DNA of 64,000 bases from Isoetes taiwanensis (lineage: Eukaryota > Streptophyta > Lycopodiopsida > Isoetales > Isoetaceae), in the NCBI GenBank assembly GCA_021234155.1, contig JAJEKV010000114.1, positions 1,005,654-1,069,653 on the forward strand. The letters are read 5' to 3'. Positions 1 through 12,159 of this stretch are shown in pieces. Every line of letters starts with the position of its first letter. Position 1 is the first letter of the stretch. The notes under the pieces were generated by a model that was not told the DNA's origin, made no database searches, and saw nothing but the letters and a program-made list of their open reading frames with translations. The position numbers were made by a program, and so were the translations under genes.

Positions 1-186
1 AGTTTGAAAACTCAATGTGGCTAAACAATAACATGAGTAGGAGCAAGGCACTTAGTACGTCTTTAAATGTACAATTGCATCTTTGTCACCTAAATGCTAT
101 TTTGTGACAATTTATAATCTTTACTAATTAACACTCCACACGTAGATGTGTTTACTTTTTTTGTTCTCTATGATAAATTGGAAATG

Positions 187-1937
187 CTAAGAATAAGGAA
201 CAGACAACCAGCTACCACCCCCAATGAAGCTTCCAACATTGAATTGTGATGCTTCACTTGCACTGAGTATCTTACTCCAACTCACACGACCAGAAGTACT
301 CGCTCCAGGACCGGTGTTTGCATATTCACCATAATACACAAGTTTGTTCCTATAGGAGGCGCCAGCCCATTCAAGCCAACCAGCTGGATTAATAGCACCA
401 CTAAGTTGACATTGCATAAATACTGTCCTAGCATAATCATGCCATGGCCGCCCCAAGTATGTATTAGAGGCTCCACCAACCGAACAACCTTGAAAAGACA
501 ACCCAGTATTTTGGTTTGAAAATTTGCGACCTTGTGCTGTGACTGTATTCCAAGCTCTCCCACCAAGACTATATATTGAGCACGATTGGAGGACTGCAGC
601 TGCATTACCAAATATAAAATCTACAGTGCCATGGATATCACATTGTCTATAAAATTGACGATTTGTATATGTATAGAGAGTATCTTGGTATCCATGAAAG
701 GCAGCTTGATAGAAAGCAACCCTATCTGCAGTGACTAGCAAGGCAACTGCTTGTTGTGCATTAGGGCCAGCTGTGTTTTGTATGGTAAGGTATTTACCCA
801 CGAAACCTGCTCCTTTGATGGCTGCACATGGAAGGTAAGACATGGTTAGCAGCATAGATAGGGTTTTAAAGTTCATGGTTGCCATAATAAAAGTCAAATC
901 CTCTTCGCCTAAACAACTTATTAAAGAATATGTTATTTTTTTTTTTAAGGGAACTTTCCATCGAATTGAAGAAGAAAAGAAGAAGCAATTTTTACGTCAT
1001 ACCACACAGACTTACCAACGGTTGGGCTACGGAGGGTGGTTCCAGCTTGAGCCTTGGAGGTACTGGCAGTAATGATGGTCTTACCAATACCATCACCCAC
1101 AAGAACCAAGTTAGTTTTAGACTTAGGAACCAAAACACGTTCAGAGTAAGTGCCACTTTTGACATAGATAACATTGCCAGGAGAAGCAGCATTGACAGCA
1201 GCTTGAACACTCTTGAAGTGGCCACTACCATCTTGAGCAACAACAATGTTGGCAGAGGTGGTCTGGAGGAGGCGGCGGCGCTGCGGCGGCGGCATCCAGG
1301 CAGGGAGCTCATCAGGGGTAAGCAGGTAAGGGAAGGGCTGAAGGAGAGGGTCGTGATGGGCGAGAAGTTTTCTGCCATGCAGGGACTGGTGCTTCATGGA
1401 AACAAAAAGGTCAAGGGCATTGCTCAGTTCCTTTTCCAGGCCCTCAGCAGTTTGGAGCAATTGCTGAGGACATGAAGAGCCTAGAGTCTGCAGGGATTCT
1501 ATGCATGTTGAATGGCCTGTCAGTGATGCACTCATCCATGTCCATATGTCCTCACTGGTTCCATCCCTGAGCGAACTATCCGAAAAGAATTGCATCTTGG
1601 AAATTGAGGAATCTAGAGAATCCAACGACTGCCCAATTGTGTCCTGGCAATCCTCCAACACTGCCTTCATTCTGCCCTCGTGATCAGACGCCAGGGAATT
1701 CTGTATCAGGCTCAGTGTGGTTTGGATTTTTGGCGCTGCTGCCTTCATCCCTGCCTCGCATATGCTTGAGGGATTCTCATTAATCTGGGCTTTGTAGGCT
1801 GTGAGAGATGAAATGCAGAGGTCTGGATGGCTTGTTTCGCCACATGCATTCTGAATTCTTGTCAGAGTATCCGCCTCTGCCAAACAAAATGAAAGCACAA
1901 AGTGAAAGCACAGCAGCAGAACAGAGATTCTCGACAT
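187..1937 (-). CDS. Pectinesterase with N-terminal PMEI domain (pectin methylesterase, group with pro-region)
   Basis: Removes methyl esters from homogalacturonan in the cell wall. Two exons, 1937-1016 and 821-187, join across an intron at 1015-822 that has a GTAAG donor and a TGCAG acceptor. This gives 518 residues, normal for this family. Residues 1-20 form a hydrophobic secretion signal. Residues about 25-185 are the inhibitor-like pro-domain with paired cysteines. RKLL (189-192) and RRRLLQ (220-225) are the subtilase-type processing sites that usually separate pro-region from enzyme. The catalytic domain follows: QDTLY 353-357, the GTVDFIFG block with catalytic Asp375, and LGRPW with Arg432. 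All expected active-site residues are present and the frame is open, so the gene looks functional. The start is the only Met ahead of the signal peptide. It points away from the transposon-rich remainder of the window. Confidence 0.95.
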
Positions 1938-2036
1938 GGGTTCGACTTCAAAGGTGCACTAAAAATAAACCCAAAACGACTTAACCAATCAAAAGCAGAT
2001 TCCTAGAAGGCATAATATACCTACTCCATAGGGGCC

Positions 2037-2044
2037 CTTTTATA
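2037..2044 (-). promoter_or_regulatory. TATA box of the pectinesterase gene
   Basis: TATAAAAG on the minus strand, about 100 bp upstream of the ATG at 1937. Spacing and sequence fit a plant Pol II core promoter with a leader of about 70 bases. Confidence 0.65.
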
Positions 2045-2917
2045 CCCAAGAAAAAGTAGCAGCCCACATGTTACCATCGCTATGGAGCCCCCCTTGGGGC
2101 CTGCCCTTAAATGAGATATAACTTCGCACCACGTTACTCTCTATGTGTGACCACAAAAGGAAGACAATGTTTTCTAAATTCAATCTATGTTTGAGCTCGA
2201 ATACTCTGCAAACCCCACATGTTGTAACGTCATTCTGGTGGCACTTCTCTTTCTACAATGACTAGCCTTCTCAAGACAAAACACGAAGCATCGATCCAGC
2301 TTCTGGGAGAGGGTTACATTCTGACCACATACATATCTTTTGTGGGCGTAGCATTTAGTGTCTGCAATTGCACGGCCAGAATTGAATTGAATTGACTTCA
2401 TTTATTTCTTGTGAGGATTAAGTGATACTTTAACCTTTGCTAAATACCAAATACTAGAAATGACCCTTGCAATTCAAATTTCCCTATCAACTTTGGCTTA
2501 CCCTTCCTTTTGCACAAAAGAATGCTACCTTTTAAATCTTACAATATACAATTGACTTTTGTATATACCCAGACCCCACATATATCCTCAACTTACAACT
2601 ATCTCCAACAATAATTGGCATTAATATAAGCACATGCATTTGTTCCTTCTTCATTCCATCATGCGTGCACATCAAATGGCCCCAGTTTGGGGTATTGTCT
2701 TAGCTTTGACTATTTTAGCAACCCCTATGCTATGCATCCTTCCTACATATCTTGCTGGATCCTCCTAACTTCTTGTATTGCATTTATTGGCATGTCTACT
2801 TCGCTAAGTTTTTTGGAAAAATATTTACGATAATACATTTGAAGGTCCTCATATTAAACCGAAGATTGTCCCCTTCTTCCGTTCTTGTAATGCATTTACT
2901 ATGTCTAGATGAACTTC
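2045..2917. other. Intergenic DNA upstream of the pectinesterase
   Basis: AT-rich sequence holding the presumed upstream promoter of the pectinesterase. No coding pattern or repeat structure was recognised. Short open frames here have no protein-like composition. Confidence 0.4.
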
Positions 2918-3310
2918 TCCATCATTCTCCAAACAGATTGAGTGTCAAGGTCAAGACATGACATATAGTATTGTGTCTCTTGTAATATCTTGTTGGCATC
3001 CCTTTCTTTGTTCAACTTTATAGAGACATAATCTTTCTACAACCCCTTTCAATGTAGCCTATATATGACATTTTCATACAAATATACAGATCTAAACATG
3101 GAGTAAATACAATTTAATAGGACAAGACCATGCCCTAGGATTTGTTGCACACCTTGTCATGTCCAAGATTTCCTTCAACTAATGTGACTTCAAAGAAAAA
3201 GAATAAGAAGAATAGAACTGGTTCATTTTTTTGGAATGTGAGAGCTCATTAAAAAATGTACAAAGGCTCGCACTAATTCTTTGAAGCTCCTCTAGTGGGA
3301 TTTTTTTTTT
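2918..3310. repeat. Dispersed repeat, pieces recur at 25.99-26.10 kb and 29.79-30.01 kb
   Basis: The stretch about 2918-3010 (containing ACAGATTGAGTGTCAAGGTC) recurs at about 25988-26100. The stretch 3088-3310 (containing GATCTAAACATGGAGTAAAT) recurs at about 29789-30012. Both copies end at long T tracts. These are fragments of one interspersed element of unknown class. No coding potential. Confidence 0.7.
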
Positions 3311-3464
3311 TTTTATACAAGAAACTTATCGCGGCGGCACGTTTCTCTTCCCCAACTCGTCTATACATGCTAGAACATGCAGGATTTGAACCTGCATTTT
3401 TTTTGCCGTGTGTTTAGTGCCCGCACGATAGAAGGATGCTGACCATAACGACTATAGGATTCCC

Positions 3465-3489
<25 letters not shown>

Positions 3490-3504
<15 letters not shown>

Positions 3505-4150
3505 TCAATCATGTCATGCAATGATAGCCAGTGGGTTTTGAACCTGGGCAGGGGAACACCCGTATCCAATGGTCTGACCACCAGGCCATGATCACCATGA
3601 ACATAGATCATTCATGCCACCCAATAATAGCCAAGTTCAATCATGATTTGAGCTTGATTGGGCGGGGGCACCCGTATCCAATAGCCTAACCACTAGACTA
3701 ATATTGCGATAAGCCTTTATAGTTCAATCATGCCACCCAATGATGGCCAATTGGGGTTTGAGCCCCGGCGGGGAACACCTCGAACCCGAGCCTAACCACT
3801 AGGATCGTCATCGATGAGCATTTCTTTTATATATGTAAGCAAAGGGAATCCCATAGTAGCTATGTAGCACGTCGCCTATTGAACGGGCTAGATATGTATA
3901 TGTATGTACATGTACTTGTTGGTTTTATAGGAATATATATTAGAAGGAAGGAAGGAAGTATGTTAAGAAAAGATAACAATCATGATTGTATACTATTCCA
4001 AATTTGAAGATTCATATGCTCTCCCACCATATCATGCAATGATAATACAAACCGTATTGCTACCCAATAATAGTGAGTGGGGTTTGAGTCTGGGAGGGCA
4101 CACCTGCAACCATTAGCCTAACCACCAGACTATTACTGCGATAAACATCC
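3490..4150. repeat. Cluster of related ~110-bp repeat units
   Basis: At least four diverged units share a core: an ATCATGCCACCCAATGAT-like start, then a GGGGTTTGAG segment, a G-rich stretch with ACACC, then AGCCTAACCACTAGAC. They lie at about 3505-3610, 3630-3720, 3727-3830 and 4040-4150. They look like a locally amplified short interspersed element. A tRNA ancestry is possible, but no A/B box pair was established. Confidence 0.55.
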
Positions 4151-4470
4151 TATTTAAACTTGCAAGCAAGAAAACTCCATTAATTATATATGTGACTATT
4201 TCCTTTTTTTTTTTTTTTTTTTTAATTCCAAAGACAATATACCTTCATGCATTGCATGCAAGCTAGATGTACTGGTGCTGGTGTTCATTTGATATATCTA
4301 AAAACATGTTGGTCTCCTTCGATGGATAAAGGCATGCCTGCATGAATGGTAGATGGATTTGAGTTTGGACGAATTGTGTACTGAAAGCAAGAACCACGTA
4401 CCGTTTGGACAAATTGCCTTCCCTCGTGAAGTTTTATTTGATGAATAAACTGGGGATACGTACCTTAATG
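4151..4470. other. AT-rich spacer downstream of the Helitron helicase
   Basis: Contains a T19 tract near 4204 and no coding pattern. The 3' terminus of the minus-strand Helitron should lie here or further left. I found no convincing GC-rich hairpin plus CTRR end. Confidence 0.35.
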
Positions 4471-6556
4471 TCAAAGTAGTTCCTTATAGACAACATTCAC
4501 TGTACTTTTTGTTGTGTTTTCGGGAGAGAGGAGTATCAATACATCTTGCCTGTTCCGCACACGAGTAAAGGCCGTATACAATTGCCCATGTGCAAAGACG
4601 TTTGTGCATAGATCAATGACAACTCGGTCTAATGTTAAACCCTGACAACTATTAAAAGTGGTCGAGTACGATAGACACAATGGTAATTGCCGTCTATGGA
4701 TACTCCACGGACGATTTTCTGGTTGATAGAAGAAATCTGCCCTAGAGATTGGATATGTGTTTCCTTCTAGATCACCAAGGAGTCTCACCATTACAAACTT
4801 CGCATGCATTGATTCAATCATGACCCTAGCATTCTTCACAAGGCCCTTCTCCATGTCTAATTGTTTCATCACGTGGCATATTGCCCCCACTTTAAGCCTA
4901 AGCTCATGGTTAGGAATCCCGAAATGTGTGAAATTGTTCAAGAAATCCGAAGTTGCATACGGATGCTCGTGGATAAGTTCGTCCTGCTCGGTTATATGAT
5001 CGTGGCTGTAATAAGATTTATCCTGGTTGGGAACATCATCTAATATACGACCATTGAACTCGTCAACGTGTTTGTTGATCGGAGCAAGGGATATCTGCTT
5101 GTCACATTCCACTGGGTTGCGAAGGATATCCGGGGGATAAAGGAATTCTGCTATATCTAAGATGTTTGTAGTTGTATTGAATAAATCCAACGACACCGTG
5201 GTTTCTTCCCAATTCTCCCCAAGGTTGTCAACAAACATCATTAGCTCAGGATCTCCTGCATTTCATATAGGCTGATGCAACCTCAACACACGGAACATTC
5301 TCCATAATGACGAGGATTTTATAGACACATTGAATGCCGCAATCCTCCCTCCTTCCTTCACGACAGGGGCGACTTGCCTGAAATCACCAGTAGCTATGAA
5401 ATGTTTTCCACCAAATGGAAGATCGTTTCTACACAACCGCTGAAGAACATGATTCACGCTTTCTATAACGGCCTTATTGGACATTGGGAACTCATCCCAA
5501 ATAATGACTTTGGCCTCAACGATGAGTTGTGCCACTCCTGAATCACATTCTAGCATCGAGTGAAGTCCCGCATTGTTTTCAACCACAGGGATTTGGAATA
5601 GGGAATGTGATGTTCGTCCGCCTGCATACAATCGAGCTGCCAGAGCCGTCGTACCACATGGAAGGACTATGCCTCCATTGCTGCGTATGAGAAAGCATAT
5701 GCAATTCAATAAAAACGTTTTTCATGTACCTGCTTTTCCATCTATAAAGATAGGTTCGCTCGCTCGGAAAGATTCTAGCCATTGTCTTATGAAATTGTAT
5801 AATTCCAATTGGTTGTCATTCATCATACTCGACATTTGCAATGCAGAGTTTAGATATGATGCATGGTCAAAAAACTTCTCTAGCTCGTGCATCACATCCC
5901 TTCCGACACGGTGCTGCAGTTGTAGGCCAAATACCACGATGTTAGTGCCATGCTGGACTAATATATTATTGACTAGATGAAGAGCTTCATTGAAGGCAAT
6001 TACATCGTTGTTTGGATATTCGTCTAATAGATCAAGGCTCATAGGCACTTGAAACTTAGTCCATAATTCAGTTGCTGGTCCTTGGTCGAGTAACAACATG
6101 GCAAATAGGAAACGCAATTGTGTAGGGCTCAACGATAAGGAAATTGCCTCCTCCATAACTAATGTTGCCTCGTTGTGTGCTGCGAGCAAACCCGTTGCTT
6201 CTGCAGCCTGTTGATATGTCTCATATAGGCTCATCAACGATCTTTAATTCATCCCATGATCTTGCAGGACGATGCAGTAGAATCTGTCTTAAATAAAATG
6301 CCTCGCCAACCTTAGGTAATAATAGACGGATTCTACATACTGATTGCCTTGTCTTCTTTCTCACGATGTTGCATGCAAATCCTGATCGCTCTTGTTCCAT
6401 GTAATATCCAGGTTCAAATGAGGATGATGGATTATATGCCACCAAACTGTATTGCTCATAGTATTGGATATATGTAAGCGTATCGAACACGTGGTCAAGT
6501 GGCCGCAGGAAGTATCGGTCCAACAACGACCTCGTATTTGACCGCAATAGATGCAA
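4471..6556 (-). pseudogene. Helitron PIF1-family helicase domain, broken
   Basis: SF1 helicase region that would unwind DNA during rolling-circle transposition. Walker A reads GKAGT, then a TGA stop (5722-5724) where the motif needs Gly, then KT. Walker B is VIIWDEFP, followed by GDFRQVAPVV. The C-terminal motifs are TFNSCQGLTLDRVVIDL and YTAFTRVR near 4560-4680. Another in-frame TGA lies near 5260, and a frameshift near 6230 separates the linker (HRPARSWDEL, FYLRQILL) from the helicase. Apart from these lesions the whole helicase is present and matches the family in length, so decay is moderate. Confidence 0.85.
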
Positions 6557-8343
6557 AGGTAGACATTTAACAGAGGGGTTTTATTTGTTATGCCGTATGA
6601 CATTATTCTCCAAGATGCCTCCATGGCTGATAGATAGCGTGCCTTTACATATTCTTGTATCTCATTCCTATGGCCTGCTCCAGCAATATGCCCTTGTGAG
6701 GTGCGTTCAGGAGCTTGCCCTGTGTCATGGGTTGCATGCTCACCACTAACATGTGCATCTCTCCCATGCTGAACTCCTTGTTGGCCAGGAACTGACGACA
6801 ATTCCACACGTGTTTGCCTCTCTTGGGTTATTGAGAACCTTGCCGTATCAAATCCCTTATATATATAATCGTAGAGGTAAGAGAAGACATGCACGGTGGA
6901 TGCGATGTCAACCATAATATGACAGTCGAGTTCATGGAGCAGGAAAGCATTGTATGGAACTATCCACGCATCATCCACACTCCTTCTTCTATATTGCACA
7001 TAGCCCTTTGAGTCAAGGTGCGTCGTTGGATTGACTAGTTTTGGATACTCGTAGCAGCACGGAGAACTACATGGGGAGCACCTAGTAGAATGTCTATGGA
7101 CCGTAAATTTTTGGACCTGTCCCCGAAGAATTGGATCACTTGGTAGCGCTATCATCAACACATTCTATTGGTATATCTGGTTCTGTACGTAACACGAGAT
7201 GCGCGTGAGGAAGTCCTTGCTTTTGAAACTCTACTATTGTGATTATATATGACACCCGTTGAAAAAACTTATGTAAGAGTTCTTTTAGCCGTTGTAACCT
7301 TCCATGAAAACATCGTACAACAATCATAGGACCATTAGAGGAAATATGAGATCACATTTTGTCCCATTAAGGGATGCTTAAAATGCCACGTCAGCTTTTT
7401 AAACTGTCCAATAAGAGAAGAGTTCCAGTGTATCTCATTCCAGTATTATGTGGCAGCCTGTAATTAATGCAGTTGCAACTAACTTCCGTAGTATCATTTT
7501 TTCATTATAACTTTTGATCCAGAACTCCGATTCAAACACTTTTTGTAGCAATGGGTTCGTCTTCTCAAAATTTATCTAATGATAACCCACTCATATACCT
7601 TTCTTGATATAAATATACAAGAAATAACTAAAAAATCGTATTTTTTTAAGGTTAACGCATATCACCATATTGAAATACATCATAACCATATATCATTAGA
7701 AAGATCTTTTCATTTCGCATCAAATGCAACAAACGCCGCAGCATTTTGACGAGTGGATCAAAAGTTATGGGGGAAAAACAAAAGCAATGAAGTTGTTGGT
7801 GCTGCATTAATTGCAGTTTATAGAGGGTAGCCATTCTATTGGAGGATTCTTATGGGGATGAAATGAGATCTCAAATTGCCTCTAATGTATCAGATGCATT
7901 TTGGTCAGGTCTAAGGGCAGCCCTTTTTCTGGCCAATCCGTATTCGTCGTCATTGTAATGAATAAAGTTGGACGACCCTTTGCCCTAGAGAGTGCTAACG
8001 CATCAGCAACCTGTACAGAACACCATCTCTGGCAACCAAGGAACGATGAAGGCAATATAATATCACTCTAGTTGTCATTTTCTTGCTCGGAATAATCTTC
8101 GTCAAATTGAGCCCTCCTATTTTGGAAGGCAGGTGTCCTAAAGTAATTCAGACGTGCATCCTCAACCCTTGAATACATGTCAACTAGGTACTCCCCACAC
8201 AAACGTCCTAGTCGAAGGACCCTATCCTCATGCAATAACCTTGCCCTATACCATTGGAGTTGCGTGAGACCATGATCATTCATGGGCCCCCATCCCACTG
8301 TACCATGTGGAAAAAGCAGTGGATACTGCAGAGGTTCATACAT
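6557..8343 (-). pseudogene. Helitron Rep (HUH endonuclease) region with inserted foldback element
   Basis: The N block YPLLFPHGTVGW is followed by an in-frame TAG (8068-8070). It continues with ILPSSFLGCQRW and LFITMTTNTDWPE, then is cut at 7887 by a foldback element and resumes at 7332. The HUH motif is in EFQKQGLPHAHLVL, followed by a cysteine and RRR segment. The YLYDYIYKG segment carries the candidate catalytic tyrosines. The stretch after this, with low-complexity residues near 6700-6830, leads to the helicase. The function would be strand nicking and joining at Helitron ends. Confidence 0.85.
7333..7887. mobile_element. Foldback/MITE-like element inside the Helitron Rep gene
   Basis: The ends are inverted repeats: CATTAGAGGAAATATGAGAT on the left matches the reverse complement of the right end. 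Imperfect inverted similarity extends inwards, including ATTAATGCAG and ATAACTTTTGATCCA on both arms. The element is 555 bp and non-coding. It splits the Rep reading frame cleanly between NASD and the MIVVRCF segment. No clear target-site duplication was found. The superfamily is unknown. Confidence 0.75.
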
Positions 8344-10105
8344 GGGATCGAGGATGTTTACGAAGGTCGGCTCACCCTCACTTCAAGCCCAAAATCCTGC
8401 AACCCGGGATCCAATATCAGCCGTGTTACTAACCTCTGCAATCGCTGCCATTTCATCACTTCCAACTACACCTTTGATTGTGATGTATGCTGAAGGTATA
8501 CGCATACTCCCCATTGTCCGAAGATGTCTAATGTATGGGTTCACTTGATCAAGTATCGACCCGATTGCTGCAATTCATTGGAATGGCACCTTCTGGAGCC
8601 CCGCTTGCGCATAACGCTGTGAATCATCATATATATACCAGTGTATGGGATTCCCCGTTTCTCTTGTTGGAAGCAAGCGATGATACGTACGGCCCATGAT
8701 AGTTACAGATGAGAGGAAGTCCAAGTTGACAAACTCTCCGTCCACTCCAAGCACACTAAAGCAAAAGAGCTTATTTATCCTTCTACATACCTTATTGAAA
8801 TCTGCGGCGTCGTATAAGTTAACCAATGCAGTCGGCAAGGGAGGTAATCGTGGTAGTAACCACCTACCTTTATTACAACAGAACCCATTTTGTTCAACGT
8901 TTAGCAATGGAATATGGCAATACGTGCATTGCTTATTCCATGTGCACATCGTAAATGTTTGATTAATTGCTGTTCTCATGTGTTGTGCACGAGTGTGCCA
9001 GTGTTCATGTGCACTCACCATTGAGTCCTCACCCACAGTGTTTGCCTGCATATTGACATTGCGAGAGGACGTACTTGCAGCTCTTACATTTGCATGATGT
9101 TCTCTGTCTAGTAGGCGTATACGATCTCTCCCCTCAGAAGATAGGTTCGCATAACGTTCCCTCCGCATATTGCGCACTTCCTCCCGACCTTCATCACCTA
9201 ATCTTGCGTACCATCTTGCTCCATATCCAAGTTGCTCACCCACAGCTGCCGGTGACCCGTCATATAACTCACCCCCACCAGTCGACGACACACTTGGAGT
9301 TGGAGCATTTTCATCTGCTAGAACTCCATCTATTCCGACCATATGTGTGTTTATCGTCCTAGCCCGAAGCTGTCTCGATCGTTGTCTCGCTCGCTCATGC
9401 TCTAGTTCTCGAGCACCCTCGCTTAGACTTGCGTATCGTACTCTTGCCCTCTGTCGGTGCCTCTCCCTATCATCTACCACTGGTATGTGTATCTCCTATC
9501 GATTGAAACAGGCGCTGTCTAGCATGCTCTCTTGCCAATGCTCGCAAATGTACATAACGCCCCGACCCTCTCACACCTATCTGACTTTCGGCTGGATTCG
9601 ATGCACTCACCATTGAGTCCTCACCCACAGTGTTTGCCTGCATATTGACATTGCTAGAGGACGTACTTGCAGCTCTTACATTTGCATGATGTTCTCTGTC
9701 TAGCAGGCGTATACGATCTCTCCCCTCAGAAGATAGATTCGCTCCATATCCAAGTTGCTCACCCACAGCTGCCGGTGACCCGTCATGTAACTCACCCCCA
9801 CCAGTCGACGACACACTTGGAGTTGGAGCATTTTCATTTGCTAGAACTCCATCTATTCCGACCATATGTGTGTTTATCGTCCTAGCCCGAAGCTGTCTCG
9901 ATCGTTGTCTCGCTCGCTCACGCTCTAGTTCTCGAGCACCCTCGCTTAGATTTGCGTATCGTACTCTTGCCCTCTGTCGGTGCCTCTCCCTATCATCTAC
10001 CACTGGTACAACACGTTGTGTATCTCCTATCGATTGAAACAGGCACTGTCTAGCACGCTTTCTTGCCAATGCTCGCAAATGTACATAACGCCCCGACCCT
10101 CTCAT
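8344..10105 (-). pseudogene. Helitron N-terminal region with CxxC zinc finger and internal tandem duplication
   Basis: Arg-rich repeats of the RARVRYASLSEGARELE type precede a cysteine cluster (CTWNKQCTYC, then CCNKGRW), which is typical of plant Helitron proteins. This leads to YHRLLPTRETGNP and IYDDSQRYAQAG. Stops interrupt it near 8573 and 8385. The segment 9012-9571 is duplicated at 9603-10105 with very few substitutions. The second copy lacks about 60 bp and has a short insertion, so the region coding for the Arg-rich module was recently doubled. Confidence 0.75.
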
Positions 10106-10835
10106 GAGTTATCATCCATACTCCTTGATCCACTAAATTTAACACACAAACTCAGTGCATAAGCCAGGGTAGAAGAATAACTCACATGTTATATGTTTTT
10201 CCAAAGCGCGATCCACCACACAATTTGAAGAACCATTGAGATTAATTATCTGTGTTTGTAACCGAAGGAAGGACAACATTAGCACCAACTATCATATATC
10301 CACATCAATGGCATGACTTTTTTAATGTCACCATAACTCATCCCACGAATTTAGTGTAACGAGGTTATATAGGTGATATCTATTCCAAACAACTATAAAT
10401 ACGTAAGGAGACATATGCATGCAGACGTGTATGCATGTAGACGGCTAGAACATCTACAACTTTCTTGTCATCATCAGCATAGTTCATTATGCACTCACAT
10501 TTCCACATCAATGGCATGTTTTCTTTCTTAACACAAACCATAACCCATCCCACACATACATTTTACGATAAATTTAATGTAATGAGACTATGTAGATAGC
10601 ATGTCTCCCAAAAAAATATAAGCATCTTATAACGTGTCCAAAGCGATAGCATAATTATCTAACTACGGAAGGAGACATATGTATGTAGACGTTCATAGCG
10701 CTATGACATCCACAACTTTCCTCCCATCTCAGAAGCTTATGTACCTTATAGCCTGTCCATAGCGAGAGCATAATTATCTATACATAAATGCAAAAAGCAG
10801 ACGTCACTATATAGTCATTCAGAGTGATAGGCCAT
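10106..10835. other. Non-coding AT-rich spacer with imperfect internal repeats
   Basis: Two diverged copies of a segment (GGAGACATATG...TAGACG...ACATCCACAAC) lie near 10405-10470 and 10670-10730. A GTCCAAAGCGATAGCATAATT-like motif also appears twice, near 10638 and 10755. No coding pattern was seen. Confidence 0.4.
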
Positions 10836-11242
10836 CTATAGCTCTCCCCCCAGTATTGCATCCATGATAGCATCTTTAGCCTCGATAACTTGTAATAGCC
10901 GATGAAGACGGGTTAACTGAGCGACAAGCCTCTTAATACTAATTGAGAGCGTTGTATGATCCTTAGACATTTTATCCAACTCATCAGAGAGCCTATCCAA
11001 TTGCAATTCCATCTTGTCATTGTAACAGGAGCGCATCTTCTGTAGGATGCTATATGTAAGGCAATCTGGTTTCGCCTGTACTTCCGAATGTTACCTTTTT
11101 TGGCAACAATCAACCCAGAGCCCTTGCGACATTTTTGCTCGTTGTTCAAATGCACACCCGTACCATGAATGACTGAGGATTCACCGACAACGTTGTCTAC
11201 TTTGGCAATGGCCTCACTTGTCTCCTCACCCAATTTCGCCAT
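10836..11242 (-). CDS. Unrecognised coding stretch with coiled coil
   Basis: Two overlapping minus-strand frames look like one protein broken by a frameshift or joined by splicing. The first starts MAKLGEETSEAIAKVDNVVG (11242) and carries a basic KKGNIRKYRRNQ patch. The second (11036-10836) has heptad-like spacing (MELQLDRLSDELDKMSKDH) and would form a short coiled coil. I do not recognise the family. It lies between the Helitron and the next minus-strand stretch and may be a passenger of the Helitron or an older gene fragment. Confidence 0.35.
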
Positions 11243-11510
11243 ATACTACAATGCAAGTGACAAACACCAGATTAAATAGTAGCAAACACACATCGTATAC
11301 TCTGGCAATATCCCCACTCCTCTTCCAACCAATTCCAATATTTAATACAATGCAAAATACAAACACCAGATTGAATAGTTTAAAAAACACATATAGCGAG
11401 CTCCATTGACATCCTAGCAGTATTTATATGGTAATCTTATAATCTGATAGTATTAAAGCAAACAAAGGTACAGTCGGTTATTTAAACTTGATCAACGACT
11501 AAATAGAGTT

Positions 11511-11960
11511 TCAGGTGTCACTAAATATCCCCACTTCAATTCTACCATCCACCATTTCAGTCTCCACCTTGAAAATTCCTGCAGGGCCAAGAGAGCCACA
11601 ACCCATATACTTATCAAGGTAGTAGAATATCACGCCTGATCATGGGTAGTTTGTCTCCATTATTTCTAGTTTATTGAGAAGAGACTTAGGGAGAAAACGC
11701 TCGACAACTAAGGTGTCAAAAAGAACCTTCGAGGATCCTTGGATCCAACGACATTCAACATGGTATAATTCATCCCCATGCCCTTTAATTGCTATATATA
11801 GGAATCGCTTTATATTAGATGTCCCCATGACAATGGACTCCGGCAATGGGATGCCCATCTGAAATGAGGGGACGTCGTCAATCCAAAAAGTATCGTCTAT
11901 AGAATAAATCGAGAGAATAAAGAACACCATAGACCAACAGTTGGCATAACAAAAGTCCAC
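11511..11960 (-). CDS. Unrecognised protein, one in-frame TGA
   Basis: Protein-like sequence runs from a likely acceptor (AG at 11898-11897) through VPSFQMGIPLPESIVMG and ELYHVECRWIQGSSKVLF to ETNYP. There a TGA (about 11639) interrupts it. The same frame continues with FYYLDKYMGCGSLGPAG to a TGA at 11511. A TATA box at 12151-12159 and a likely donor near 12060 (AAG|GTATCC) suggest a spliced transcript. The family is not recognised. It lies on the same strand as the Helitron, so an accessory or captured gene is possible. Confidence 0.4.
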
Positions 11961-12150
11961 TCAATAAAACATATGTGGTGAAACGAAAACATAGGAGTGC
12001 ATTGCATGACTTATATAAAAAAAAATAAAAAGAGCAAGGATAATGCTGGGATGGATACCTTAGGAATGGAAGGGCTGCGGAAGAGCTGAGCGCCAGAAGA
12101 GTTGCTCGAATGAGTTGCTCGAATGAGTTGCTCGAAGCACAAAAGGCCCC

Positions 12151-12159
12151 CTATTTATA
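12151..12159 (-). promoter_or_regulatory. TATA box (minus strand)
   Basis: TATAAATAG on the minus strand. The presumed leader downstream carries two tandem copies of CGAGCAACTCATT. It fits as the core promoter of the unrecognised minus-strand gene ending at 11511. Confidence 0.5.

Larger units (their letters stand above)
4471..10105 (-). mobile_element. Decayed autonomous Helitron (RepHel coding region)
   Basis: Minus-strand protein homology runs in the Helitron order: zinc-finger-bearing N-terminal region (10105-8575), Helitron-like N domain (8343-8068), HUH Rep domain (7327-6560) and PIF1-type helicase (6556-4471). The frame is interrupted by several stops, at least one frameshift and a foldback insertion (7333-7887). 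It is a dead copy of a rolling-circle transposon. Terminal TC and CTRR signals were not located, so the limits given are those of the coding homology only. Confidence 0.85.

Noticed and set aside
3370-3400. tRNA-like T-arm (GCAGGTTCAAATCCTGC on the minus strand)
   Set aside because: No acceptor, D-arm or anticodon arm could be assembled around it.
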